Below are positions 10,824 to 18,621 of a stretch of DNA of 64,000 nt, one piece after another; the stretch's first letter is position 1; each line of letters starts with the position of its first letter. Where the stretch lies: assembly GCF_000317515.1 (NCBI RefSeq), contig NC_019738.1, positions 1,029,501-1,093,500 of the forward strand. The letters run 5' to 3'. Position numbers and translations under genes: made by a program. The stretch is from Allocoleopsis franciscana PCC 7113. Lineage in GTDB: Bacteria > Cyanobacteriota > Cyanobacteriia > Cyanobacteriales > Coleofasciculaceae. The notes under the pieces are model-generated. The model did no database searches, had not been told where the DNA came from, and saw only the letters and a program-made list of their open reading frames with translations.

Positions 10824-11237
10824 ATGGAAAGTAGACCTCCCTTACCTCCATTTACCCTAGAAACAGCTAAAGCCAAAGTACAGGCAGCAGAAGATGCCTG
10901 GAACACCCGGGACCCCGAACGAGTATCCTTGGCTTACACCGAAGATTCGGTTTGGCGAAACCGGGCAGAATTCTTCACCGGACGGGACAAGATTCGAGAA
11001 TTTCTCACTCGCAAGTGGAACACCGAACTGGACTATCGGCTCAAGAAAGAATTGTGGAGTTTCACCGATAACCGCATCTCCGTTAAATTTGAGTACGAGT
11101 ATCACACGGATTCGGGTCAGTGGTATCGTGCCTATGGCAATGAACAGTGGGAGTTTGCTGACAACGGACTAATGCGACGACGGGAAGCCAGTATCAATGA
11201 TTTGCCCATTCAGGAGTCGGAACGTAAGTTTCGTTGA
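10824..11237 (+). CDS. NTF2-like protein, DUF1348 family
   Basis: 138 residues from the ATG giving MESRPPLPP; a longer in-frame version would overlap the helicase gene by 11 bp and add a non-conserved 22-residue head. Motifs typical of DUF1348 (SnoaL/NTF2-like fold) are visible: '[30 protein letters not shown]', 'REFLTRKW', 'YGNEQWEF', 'RREASIND'. The family folds as a cone-shaped alpha/beta barrel; its biochemical role is not established. It lies directly after the SNF2 helicase and before the SWIM protein, so co-transcription is likely, though it may be a bystander. Confidence 0.85.
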   Translation: MESRPPLPPFTLETAKAKVQAAEDAWNTRDPERVSLAYTEDSVWRNRAEFFTGRDKIREFLTRKWNTELDYRLKKELWSFTDNRISVKFEYEYHTDSGQWYRAYGNEQWEFADNGLMRRREASINDLPIQESERKFR

Positions 11238-11302
11238 GAACGAATTCGTTTCTATCCCTCGAACTATTTTCTACATACTTAAGAATTAATAACTGAGGAA
11301 AC

Positions 11303-12139
11303 GTGACTAACTACGAAATCGATTCTCCTCCTTGGTGGGTGCAACAATGGAATGATTTGCTCAACTCCTATCGCTTCAAAAAGCGTTTGGAGCGAGCGCG
11401 TAAATATGCCAAAGAAGGTAATGTTCTGAGTATTGAGTTTAAAGGGCCAGAAGTATTAGCCAAGGTACAAGGTACCGCGCCAGAACCCTATGAACTTTCC
11501 TTGTCTATCGACCCTTTCACGGAGGAAGACTGGAATTATATTGTGGAAACAATGGCTCAAGAAGCCATTTACTCGGCTCAGTTATTAGCTGGCGAGATGC
11601 CCCACAATATTGAAAAAGTTTTTACGGCAAACGGGTTGAGCTTGTTTCCGTTTACGTTATCGGATATCCGATCGCGGTGTAGTTGTCCTGACCCCCAAAA
11701 TCCCTGTAAGCATATTGGAGCCGTTTACTACCAATTAGGCGATCGCTTCAGTGAAGACCCTTTTGTCTTGTTCCAATTACGCGGACGGAGTAAAGAACAA
11801 ATTTTAGATAACTTGCGTCGCTTGCGGAGTAAAGATTCAGAGGGGCAGGAGTCTAGTACAGGCGTCTCACCGACCTACTTAGAAGAAAAGGAGAGTACAC
11901 CCCTCATCCCCAATCCCTCAACGGGGCTTGACATTAAGCAATTTTGGCAATATGGAGAACCACTTGATTCTTCTCTGGTTGTGATTGCGCCACCACCAGA
12001 CAACCGCACCGTTCTCGATGTTTTAGGAACGATTCCCTTAGCCTCTACTGACGCTCAAGCTGTAAGACAGTATCTAGACAAGGTTTATCCAACCGTGGCG
12101 CAGCAGGCTGTGATATCGGCGCTTAATCGAGACGCCTAA
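11303..12139 (+). CDS. SWIM zinc-finger domain protein
   Basis: 278 residues, GTG start with GAGGAAAC directly before it. The SWIM signature C-x-C-x(n)-C-x-H is present as 'SRCSCPDPQNPCKHIGAVYYQLG' split over residues ~127-149. The N-terminal half contains the 'WWVQQWNDLLNSYRFKKRLERARKYAKEGNVLS' region found in homologues. SWIM domains bind DNA or protein through one zinc. In bacteria SWIM proteins are commonly encoded beside SNF2 helicases, as here, and probably act with them; the exact process is unknown. The last ~90 residues are less conserved and carry no recognised domain. Confidence 0.88.
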   Translation: MTNYEIDSPPWWVQQWNDLLNSYRFKKRLERARKYAKEGNVLSIEFKGPEVLAKVQGTAPEPYELSLSIDPFTEEDWNYIVETMAQEAIYSAQLLAGEMPHNIEKVFTANGLSLFPFTLSDIRSRCSCPDPQNPCKHIGAVYYQLGDRFSEDPFVLFQLRGRSKEQILDNLRRLRSKDSEGQESSTGVSPTYLEEKESTPLIPNPSTGLDIKQFWQYGEPLDSSLVVIAPPPDNRTVLDVLGTIPLASTDAQAVRQYLDKVYPTVAQQAVISALNRDA

Positions 12140-12623
12140 AACTAATCTCGTTCGCTACTTGGTTATATAAACTACCAGTGATGGGCAATGGGTCATGTGA
12201 TACCGTTGCCTATTTCCTATTCTCCATTGCCCTGCCCACAAAGTCCGCAGCACAAAATCAACCACTAGGCTATAGAATTTCTTAATAATAATTAAAGATT
12301 TGATAAAGGTTACTCCATTGGGTTGCTGCTCATCAACAGATTGACCTATGATGCTAACGATGTATTACAGCTTATTACTAGTTTTTTTACAAAAGCCTCC
12401 CATTTCTCAATCAAGTCTAATAGCTGTAACCTTTATTTAATCTAAATTGCCAGCTCTATTACTCCAAGCCGAAACGGAGACATAGCACGATAAATCGTAA
12501 TACGCAACATTCGTATTACAAAAAAATATAGGTGATTCAGGAAACTGAAGAGCGGCTGCATGGTAGCAACCTACTTCTGACGCTCTTTCGCACTTCCCGC
12601 TCTACACATCTACTCAATTTTCT
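12140..12623. other. 484-bp spacer with two inverted repeats and a possible NB-ARC remnant
   Basis: GGGCAATGG (12183-12191) and CCATTGCCC (12224-12232) form a perfect 9-bp inverted repeat. GTAATACG (12497-12504) and CGTATTAC (12512-12519) form an 8-bp hairpin with a 7-base loop. From 12532 to about 12582 a different frame from the following gene reads '...ERLHGSNLLLT', which resembles the pre-ARC strand of NB-ARC domains. No complete gene is seen. Confidence 0.45.
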
Positions 12624-14135
12624 ATGGGTACATTGCAGCAATCGCTAGACACCGATTTGGTTGAATCATCTAGGCTGTCAGAAGAGAAGGCTTGGGAACG
12701 ACTAACAGAACTAGTGGGTGCCGAACGACTTTCACCCCATGACTTATGGAAACAGCATGTTGTATCCCAACTGTTTGAATGCTTAGGTTATCAACCGTTG
12801 GGATTGGAGTTGGTGGGGCGGTATTTAGCGGAAAATCCCAATGTGTCCTGGGGAGAAATGTTAAATCAGCTGCAAGCCCAGCGACTGAAAGAAGAAGCAA
12901 TCAACCCCTCAGAAGTGGAACTACAGCTAACCCTTAATACAGCACAGCGCGGAGTGAAAGCGGCATTTGAATTAATTTGGCAAAACCTTGATTCGACGAC
13001 ACAGCAGGTTAGCGAGTTCTTAAGTTTGTTTGCACCGGAAATGATTCCCTGGCAACTCGTTGAGTTTGCCAGTAAACCGTTAAATTGGGGAAAAGAAGAC
13101 CTCAATCGAGCCAAACATCAACTTGAAAAATGGCAGCTAATTCAGTTAATTGAATCTAGAAAGGATTACTACAAAATACATCCTTTAATCCGGGAATTCC
13201 TTCAAACTAAACAACAAGTATCAGAACAATCTGACAAACTCAAACGGTCGTTTATCCAGACCATGGTAATCATTGCACAACAAATTCCTGACTCTCCCAA
13301 TCCTAAGGAGATTGAGTTAATAAAAGATGCGATTCCCCATTTTGTTGAAGTAACTCAATCGCTGACCGAGTCGGTAAGAGATGAAGAAATTCTTTGGCTC
13401 CTTGATCGATTAGGTAACTTTTATAAAAGTCAGGGATTATATGAAATTGCCAAAGCCTGGTTTCTGAAGTGCTTACATGTTGCCAAATGTCGCTTAGGAA
13501 ATAACCATCCTGATGTTGCCACCAGTCTAAATAATCTGGCAGGACTCTACTATGCACAAAGATGTTACGGAGAAGCCGAATCCTTCTACTGGCAAGCTTT
13601 AAAGCTTAGAAAAAAATTGTTGGGAAATAATCGTCCTGAGGTGGCGACAACGTTGAATAATCTAGCATTACTTTACTATGCTCAAGGACGTTACCAAGAA
13701 GCAGAACCTCTGTTTGTGGAAGCGTTAAAAATCAGAAAACGCTTCCAGAGAAATTACTCCCCAGATGTCGCAGCGACGTTGAACAATCTAGCATTACTTT
13801 ACTATGCCCAAGGGCGTTATCAAGAAGCAGAGCCTCTGTATGTGGAAGCTTTAGAACTGAGAAAGTCTATTTTAGGCACTCATCATCTTGATGTAGCGAC
13901 AACACTCAATAATCTAGCCTCCTTGTACGATGCTCAAGGACGCTATCAGGAAGCAACGCCTCTGTTAATGCAAGCTTTAAAGGTCAGCGAACAGGTCTTG
14001 GGCAGTGATCATTCTAATACTATTATTTTCCGGAAAAACTTGGTAACGCTTCAATCTAAGCTGGAAGCTAGTAATTTTTGGCAACCGAAGAAGTTGAGGA
14101 AAAAGATTTTAACATTGGTGCGGCGAAAAAAGTAA
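12624..14135 (+). CDS. TPR protein, probably an N-terminally truncated NB-ARC/STAND protein
   Basis: 503 residues. The first ~80 residues ('SRLSEEKAWERLTELVG', 'QLFECLGYQPLGLELVGRYLAEN') match the ARC subdomain that follows the nucleotide-binding core in NB-ARC proteins, but no Walker A or B is present. A winged-helix-like region follows ('QQVSEFLSLFAPEMIPWQLVE', 'HPLIREFL'), then about five kinesin-light-chain-type TPR units of 42 residues (about 255-490; 'ATTLNNLALLYYAQGRYQEAEPL'). Without the P-loop it cannot hydrolyse ATP as a STAND switch does. It is either a pseudogene remnant or a reduced TPR protein. The frame itself is intact, so expression remains possible. Confidence 0.7.
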   Translation: MGTLQQSLDTDLVESSRLSEEKAWERLTELVGAERLSPHDLWKQHVVSQLFECLGYQPLGLELVGRYLAENPNVSWGEMLNQLQAQRLKEEAINPSEVELQLTLNTAQRGVKAAFELIWQNLDSTTQQVSEFLSLFAPEMIPWQLVEFASKPLNWGKEDLNRAKHQLEKWQLIQLIESRKDYYKIHPLIREFLQTKQQVSEQSDKLKRSFIQTMVIIAQQIPDSPNPKEIELIKDAIPHFVEVTQSLTESVRDEEILWLLDRLGNFYKSQGLYEIAKAWFLKCLHVAKCRLGNNHPDVATSLNNLAGLYYAQRCYGEAESFYWQALKLRKKLLGNNRPEVATTLNNLALLYYAQGRYQEAEPLFVEALKIRKRFQRNYSPDVAATLNNLALLYYAQGRYQEAEPLYVEALELRKSILGTHHLDVATTLNNLASLYDAQGRYQEATPLLMQALKVSEQVLGSDHSNTIIFRKNLVTLQSKLEASNFWQPKKLRKKILTLVRRKK

Positions 14136-14500
14136 TCTGAGATCTTGCACCATTCTCAGTAAGCACATAACCCGCCAAGAACTTAAGTTCTACAGCGAAT
14201 AGCTCAAGTCCACTCAAGTGGACTAAAATGCTCATCCAGTCGTATGAAGACGACTTCGACTATGAGACAGTGCTTAAAATCACTGACCGTTATTGCCACT
14301 GGTGCAAGATCTAAGTAAGAGGACTTTATCTAGGCAAACAAATACTCAAAATCAGAATAGGCAGCCCAGGCGAGCGGAGGAGCTGAGGAGCATTATTTTA
14401 GATATCAAGATAAACTTTCTTCACCCTTGTTTAAAGCGTGCACAGTTGGGATACTCCCAAAATAATCTGCGTAAATCTGCGGTTTCAACTCCTCAGCCTC
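14136..14500. other. 365-bp spacer with palindromic repeats
   Basis: AGTCCAC-TCAA-GTGGACT (14207-14224) is a perfect stem-loop. GTCGT-ATGAAG-ACGAC and the overlapping GAAG-ACGA-CTTC follow around 14238-14256. This resembles a dispersed palindromic cyanobacterial repeat. Short open frames on both strands here show no coding features. Confidence 0.5.
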
Positions 14501-15418
14501 ATGGACTTGCCAATCATCTACCATCCCGACTACGTCGCCCCACTCCCAGAGGGACATCGCTTTCCCATGCCCAAATTTGGGAAACTCTACGAACGACTTC
14601 TGAACTCGCACATTGCCACCCTAGACCAATTCCATACCCCGGAAATCCCCCCAACTGAATGGATTGAACTTGTCCACACCTCCGATTATGTCCAAGCTTA
14701 CCTGAAAGGCACCCTCGACACCAAAGCCCAACGGCGTATCGGATTACCCTGGAGTTCTGCCCTTGTCAAGCGCACCTGCACCGCCGTCGGTGGTACCCTC
14801 CTCACTGCCCAACTCGCCCTCAAGTATGGCTTAGCCTGTAATACCGCCGGGGGAACCCATCATGCCTTTCCGAGTTATGGCTCAGGTTTTTGTATTTTTA
14901 ACGATTTAGCGATCGCAGCGCGTGTCCTGCAACAACAAGGACTCGCTCAAAAAATTCTCATTCTCGACCTCGATGTCCATCAAGGAGACGGTACCGCCTT
15001 CATTTTCCAGGATGACCCAACTGTCTTCACCTTCTCAATGCACTGTGAAATTAACTTCCCCAGTACCAAACAAACTAGTGACTTAGACGTTCCTCTCCCC
15101 GAAGGCATGGAAGACGACGCCTACCTACAAACCCTAGCGAGATATCTTCCTGACTTACTAAGTGAATTTCAGCCTGATATAGTTCTGTATGACGCTGGAG
15201 TTGACCCTCATACAGGCGATCGCTTAGGCAAATTAGCCCTCACCGATACCGGACTCTACCGCCGTGAAATGCAGGTCTTAAGTACCTGCGTTGCCGCAGG
15301 CTATCCTGTTGCTAGTGTCATCGGTGGCGGTTATGCCGACGACTTCGATGCCCTCATCTACCGTCACTCCTTAGTTCATCGGGCTGCTAGTCATGTCTAC
15401 CGTCAGTATCGACTTTAA
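14501..15418 (+). CDS. Histone deacetylase family protein
   Basis: 305 residues from the ATG giving MDLPIIYHPDY; a 21-codon extension is open but not conserved in kind. Motifs of the arginase/deacetylase zinc-hydrolase fold are complete: 'GGTHHAF' (~117-123, catalytic His pair), 'FCIFNDLAIAA', 'LDLDVHQGDGTAF' (metal-binding Asp and His), 'YDAGVDPHTGDRLG' (second metal Asp) and 'GGGYADD'. Bacterial members remove acetyl groups from acetoin-pathway enzymes, polyamines or other small amides; the substrate cannot be told from sequence. It lies ~100 bp before gshA on the same strand. Confidence 0.92.
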   Translation: MDLPIIYHPDYVAPLPEGHRFPMPKFGKLYERLLNSHIATLDQFHTPEIPPTEWIELVHTSDYVQAYLKGTLDTKAQRRIGLPWSSALVKRTCTAVGGTLLTAQLALKYGLACNTAGGTHHAFPSYGSGFCIFNDLAIAARVLQQQGLAQKILILDLDVHQGDGTAFIFQDDPTVFTFSMHCEINFPSTKQTSDLDVPLPEGMEDDAYLQTLARYLPDLLSEFQPDIVLYDAGVDPHTGDRLGKLALTDTGLYRREMQVLSTCVAAGYPVASVIGGGYADDFDALIYRHSLVHRAASHVYRQYRL

Positions 15419-15523
15419 TGCCAAACTAGGGAAAGACCTTTTGTTTCGTCTTCTTCGATACATTTTTTGACATACCCTGCATTACTTACTCTCTTCGCCA
15501 CTCAGCTTAGCTGAGGAACAATT

Positions 15524-16675
15524 GTGCTTCTATCAAAAGGCTTGGAAATCGAAATGTACACGGGTACGCCCCAAGGCGATATTGTCGGTCTCTCCGACCA
15601 GATTGTGGCGTCCCTGGATGGATTTGTGCGGGAACCGGATAGCCGCAATGTAGAATACACCACCGCACCCATCTATTCCTATGATCGCCTCCTCTGTGCC
15701 ATCGTGCGCCCCCGGCAGAAATTACGAGCTTATCTAGAGCATTTGGGCGATTACACCCTACTTCCTGGTAGTACCTTGTCCTTGGGCGGGAGCGATCGCT
15801 TTTACCGTTCCGACCCGAATAATCCCTACCACGACTACATCGAACATACCTACGGCACAAAAGTTGTTACCGCCAGCATCCATATCAACGTTGGCATCTC
15901 TGACCCAGAATTGCTGATGCGGGCTTGTCGATTAGTACGAGTGGAAGCCCCCCTATATCTAGCTCTGAGCGCCTCTTCTCCCTTTTTGGATGGACAACCG
16001 ACTGGCTCTCATTCCACCCGTTGGCAAGTTTTCCCCAAAACCCCGGCAGACGTTCCCCTGTTTGAAAGTCACGCTCACTTTATTCAGTGGACAGAAGACC
16101 AGCTTAAGCTCGGAACGATGCAAAATGTGCGTCACCTCTGGGCATCCGTTCGACCCAATGGCAATCGACGCCCCTATGACCTCAATCGCCTAGAACTGAG
16201 AATCTGTGACTTGATCGTCGATCCGATCGCTTTACTCTCGGTTATGGCACTACTGGAAGCTCGCATTGCTCAACTGCTTGCCGATCCCACACTAGACCCA
16301 CTCGAACGTAGTACATTCCCCGCCTCAACCCGTGCGGCTGACCTGGTGGCGCTGACGGATGCCAACGAAGCTGCCGCTGCTCAATCGAGCTTAGATGCTG
16401 AACTCAGGCATTGGCAGGATGGGAGAAAGATTTTGGCGCGGGATTGGATTGAGGAAATTTACCCCGAAGCTTGGGCAATTGCCAAACAAAACGGATTCAG
16501 TTGTTTCCTCTCACCCCTCAAGAAAATTCTCCGGGAGGGTAATACTGCCCAGCAATGGTTAAAACTCCACGCCAGTGGACTCGACAGTCGAACGATCATC
16601 ATGCAGGGTATCCAAGCGATGACGGTTCAAGAACGGGATCTTGAGGATAAGTTATGTCAGCTATTAGTGGCTTAG
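15524..16675 (+). CDS. gshA: Glutamate-cysteine ligase, cyanobacterial type
   Basis: 383 residues, GTG start with GAGG seven bases before it. It makes gamma-glutamylcysteine from glutamate, cysteine and ATP, the first step of glutathione synthesis. The opening 'LLSKGLEIEMYTGTPQGDIVGLSDQIVASLDGF' region, 'EPDSRNVEYTTAP' and 'LPGSTLSLGGSDRFYRSDPNNPYHDYIE' are characteristic of the cyanobacterial GshA group, which is distinct in length from the proteobacterial and plant enzymes. No glutathione synthetase gene is near. The gene appears intact. Confidence 0.95.
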   Translation: MLLSKGLEIEMYTGTPQGDIVGLSDQIVASLDGFVREPDSRNVEYTTAPIYSYDRLLCAIVRPRQKLRAYLEHLGDYTLLPGSTLSLGGSDRFYRSDPNNPYHDYIEHTYGTKVVTASIHINVGISDPELLMRACRLVRVEAPLYLALSASSPFLDGQPTGSHSTRWQVFPKTPADVPLFESHAHFIQWTEDQLKLGTMQNVRHLWASVRPNGNRRPYDLNRLELRICDLIVDPIALLSVMALLEARIAQLLADPTLDPLERSTFPASTRAADLVALTDANEAAAAQSSLDAELRHWQDGRKILARDWIEEIYPEAWAIAKQNGFSCFLSPLKKILREGNTAQQWLKLHASGLDSRTIIMQGIQAMTVQERDLEDKLCQLLVA

Positions 16676-16926
16676 GGGTGTATCACGCAACCCCCGGTTT
16701 ACAAATCAAAATATCTAATAGGTGTTTCCCAACTCTTAGATATTAAGAAAATATATATATCGCGTTGCTCTCTAGGTAGATATCTATAGCCAAGCTGTTG
16801 GGTTGAAGTGTTGACAGTGCGAGATATCCAGACCAATCGGTATTAAGCTGTATTACAACAAACGGTAAACGGCTATACGGATATACCTAGAGAACGTTTT
16901 CTGTGTCACAAATTGGTAAGTCTTGA

Positions 16927-17388
16927 ATGCTAAGGGTTGTCCTAGTTCATCCCCAAATTCCGCCGAATACGGGCAATGTGGCCCGAACTTGCGCGGCTAC
17001 GAGTACGGAGTTACATTTAGTCGGGCCTTTAGGGTTTGAAATTAGCGATCGCTACCTGAAACGAGCAGGACTCGATTATTGGCCTTATGTTAACCTTCAT
17101 TACCATGAGTCCATTGATGCCTTTAGAGCGATGACTCAACAGCAGGGTGGGCGCTGGATTGGTTTTAGCACTAAGGGAAAATGTAGTTATGTTAAGTTTC
17201 AGTTTCAGGCCAATGATTGGCTGTTGTTGGGTAGCGAAACCTTGGGTCTACCCCCTGAGGTTTTAGACGCCTGCCATGAGACTGTCCATATCCCTATGAC
17301 CCAGCCAGGAGTACGTAGTTTGAATCTTTCGGTCAGTGCGGCGGTTGCTCTATTTGAGGCACGACGACAATTAGGCTATTTGGAATGA
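16927..17388 (+). CDS. trmL: tRNA (cytidine(34)-2'-O)-methyltransferase
   Basis: 153 residues, the normal length for TrmL/YibK, a single-domain SPOUT enzyme that methylates the wobble 2'-OH of tRNA-Leu using S-adenosylmethionine. Visible motifs are 'PQIPPNTGNVARTCAAT' at the N-terminus (SPOUT motif 1), 'LLGSETLGLPPEVL' (motif 2) and 'IPMTQPGVRSLNLSVSAAVALFEARRQL' (motif 3, forming the knot). It is a stand-alone gene with about 250 bp of AT-rich spacer in front, including an ATATATATAT run at 16750. Confidence 0.95.
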   Translation: MLRVVLVHPQIPPNTGNVARTCAATSTELHLVGPLGFEISDRYLKRAGLDYWPYVNLHYHESIDAFRAMTQQQGGRWIGFSTKGKCSYVKFQFQANDWLLLGSETLGLPPEVLDACHETVHIPMTQPGVRSLNLSVSAAVALFEARRQLGYLE

Positions 17389-17786
17389 ACCGTTTGCTCG
17401 CTCAAAGAGAGCCGTTTCTCTCCACTCTTTTTAGAGTTTGGAATCATCACTTTTGAGTGTTATTAGGTCGAGTTCTACTATCCTTGTCGGGTCGGTAGAT
17501 TTACAAAAGTCAAATAAGGCTTATTTCCTTTCCACAGAGCTTAATACTTAATTCATATATGTATATAAAAGTATCTAATTGACCTAATCCCAATTCCAGC
17601 GGTTCTAAAATGAATGTAATCAGGAAAGTTCATAGAACTGGCAGAATACGGCCAAGTGTCTGTTAGAGAGTTGAATTGTTCGTTCCTAGATCAGGACGTA
17701 CCAGTCAACCAGTTCAATAGCAGCGCAGCGGAACAGGAGCAGTGAGGCGTGTTTTCTGCCAGCCGTTGCTATTACTTAGGAATTTG

Positions 17787-17934
17787 CTGAGAGCCTTTCC
17801 TGTAATTATTGAAGGTGTGTCTTCTCTATGTCAAAACGGCTCTCGGATTACCCAACTTATGATAGATTGCCTGATGACTTTATTGGAGTTTCGGTTCGCC
17901 ACCAGGGATGATTCCGTCATCTCCAATACGAAAC
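17787..17934 (+). ncRNA. Candidate structured RNA element
   Basis: Two neighbouring stem-loops. The first closes with CTGAGAGCC/GGCTCTCGG (nine pairs, one wobble) and encloses GAAG-GTGTGT-CTTC. The second closes with TATTGGAG/CTCCAATA and encloses GATGA-TTCCG-TCATC. GTTTCG (17888-17893) and CGAAAC (17929-17934) offer an alternative pairing that competes with the second stem, as switching RNAs do. The strand is assumed from the downstream gene. There is no expression or covariation support. Confidence 0.35.
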
Positions 17935-18447
17935 GCATCACTGGTTGATAAGAAATTTGTATGAAAAATCAGGGGAAGACCGGGAGGATGACTGATAGAT
18001 TTTTGTCATCCAAAATTGGTGCGGAGTCAGGGTTAAAAGAACCGACTGTCCAGGAAAACAGGGAGTTGACGAATATTTTGAGTGAGACAACTGTTGGCAA
18101 CAATCAGGTTTTAGCTGTACGATTCTACGGTTGTTGTCTAACCCAGAGTAGCGTAAAGTTCCGTCTGTGATTAGTCAGTTGTTAAACTATCCCATTGCAG
18201 GGTGTTCCGGAGGAGCTTATAGATATTAAGCAAACAGCCTTGAGTTTTGTGTTAATCTCTAGTCTTCTTCCGGAGTAAAGCCTGCCAGGTCAGTATGTTC
18301 TATGCAGCAAACCTTGGCAAAAGCCGTACCAACATCGACAGTGTCTCTTGTCAAATTATTCTTTCTAAAGAGGCAGGCAGTAATTGCTTATTTAAGGGTG
18401 AATCGAGCGGTTACCGTCAAGGGCACATTTCTTTTACCTGGTCAGGT

Positions 18448-18488
18448 CAACTTGTCTAAATCAAAACAGCAACTTGTCTAAATCAAAA
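18448..18488. repeat. 22-bp direct repeat, two copies
   Basis: CAACTTGTCTAAATCAAAA occurs at 18448-18466 and again at 18470-18488, a period of 22 bp (about two helical turns). It lies 36 bp before the CRP-like palindrome. The spacing is suitable for two regulator molecules on one face of the DNA, but no regulator can be named. Confidence 0.75.
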
Positions 18489-18523
18489 AAGCAGGGTACT
18501 CTTGCCTAAGTATGCTTACTGTA

Positions 18524-18539
18524 TGTGATTTCGATCACA
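18524..18539. promoter_or_regulatory. Perfect CRP-type palindrome TGTGA-N6-TCACA
   Basis: TGTGATTTCGATCACA matches the full consensus half-sites of the cAMP receptor protein; cyanobacterial SyCRP1 recognises the same TGTGA-N6-TCACA sequence. Its centre is about 90 bases before the TTG start of the LysM/M23 gene. A TTGACT (18561-18566) lies about 30 bp from the centre, which would fit activation from near position -64, though no good -10 follows. cAMP control of the wall protein is inferred. Confidence 0.7.
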
Positions 18540-18621
18540 ATTTAGAGGTGAGTTGCCTCATTGACTGGTAAAAAATCATTCAGGAACTGTTAAGCGCTCG
18601 TCACACACCAGGAGGTCGTTT

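Larger units (their letters stand above)
17389..18621. other. 1.2-kb structured non-coding region upstream of the LysM/M23 gene
   Basis: No convincing gene. It contains several long-range stems: CTGAGAGCC (17787-17795) with GGCTCTCGG (17838-17846); TATTGGAG (17881-17888) with CTCCAATA (17921-17928) around the hairpin GATGA-TTCCG-TCATC; AGACAAC (18085-18091) with GTTGTCT (18133-18139); CCGGAGGAG (18207-18215) with TTCTTCCGG (18265-18273). A 22-bp tandem repeat and a CRP-like palindrome follow. The density of stems suggests a structured RNA or a complex regulatory region. No known riboswitch class could be matched by eye. Confidence 0.5.

Noticed and set aside
17742-18170. Two short plus-strand frames (68 and 69 residues)
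   Set aside because: No ribosome site, no protein-like pattern, and they overlap the predicted RNA stems.
17389-18621. c-di-AMP (ydaO) riboswitch, expected before some wall peptidase genes
   Set aside because: Fragments such as GGAGGAGC and TTAATCTC are present, but the conserved CAGCTAACCTC core and closing stem are not.
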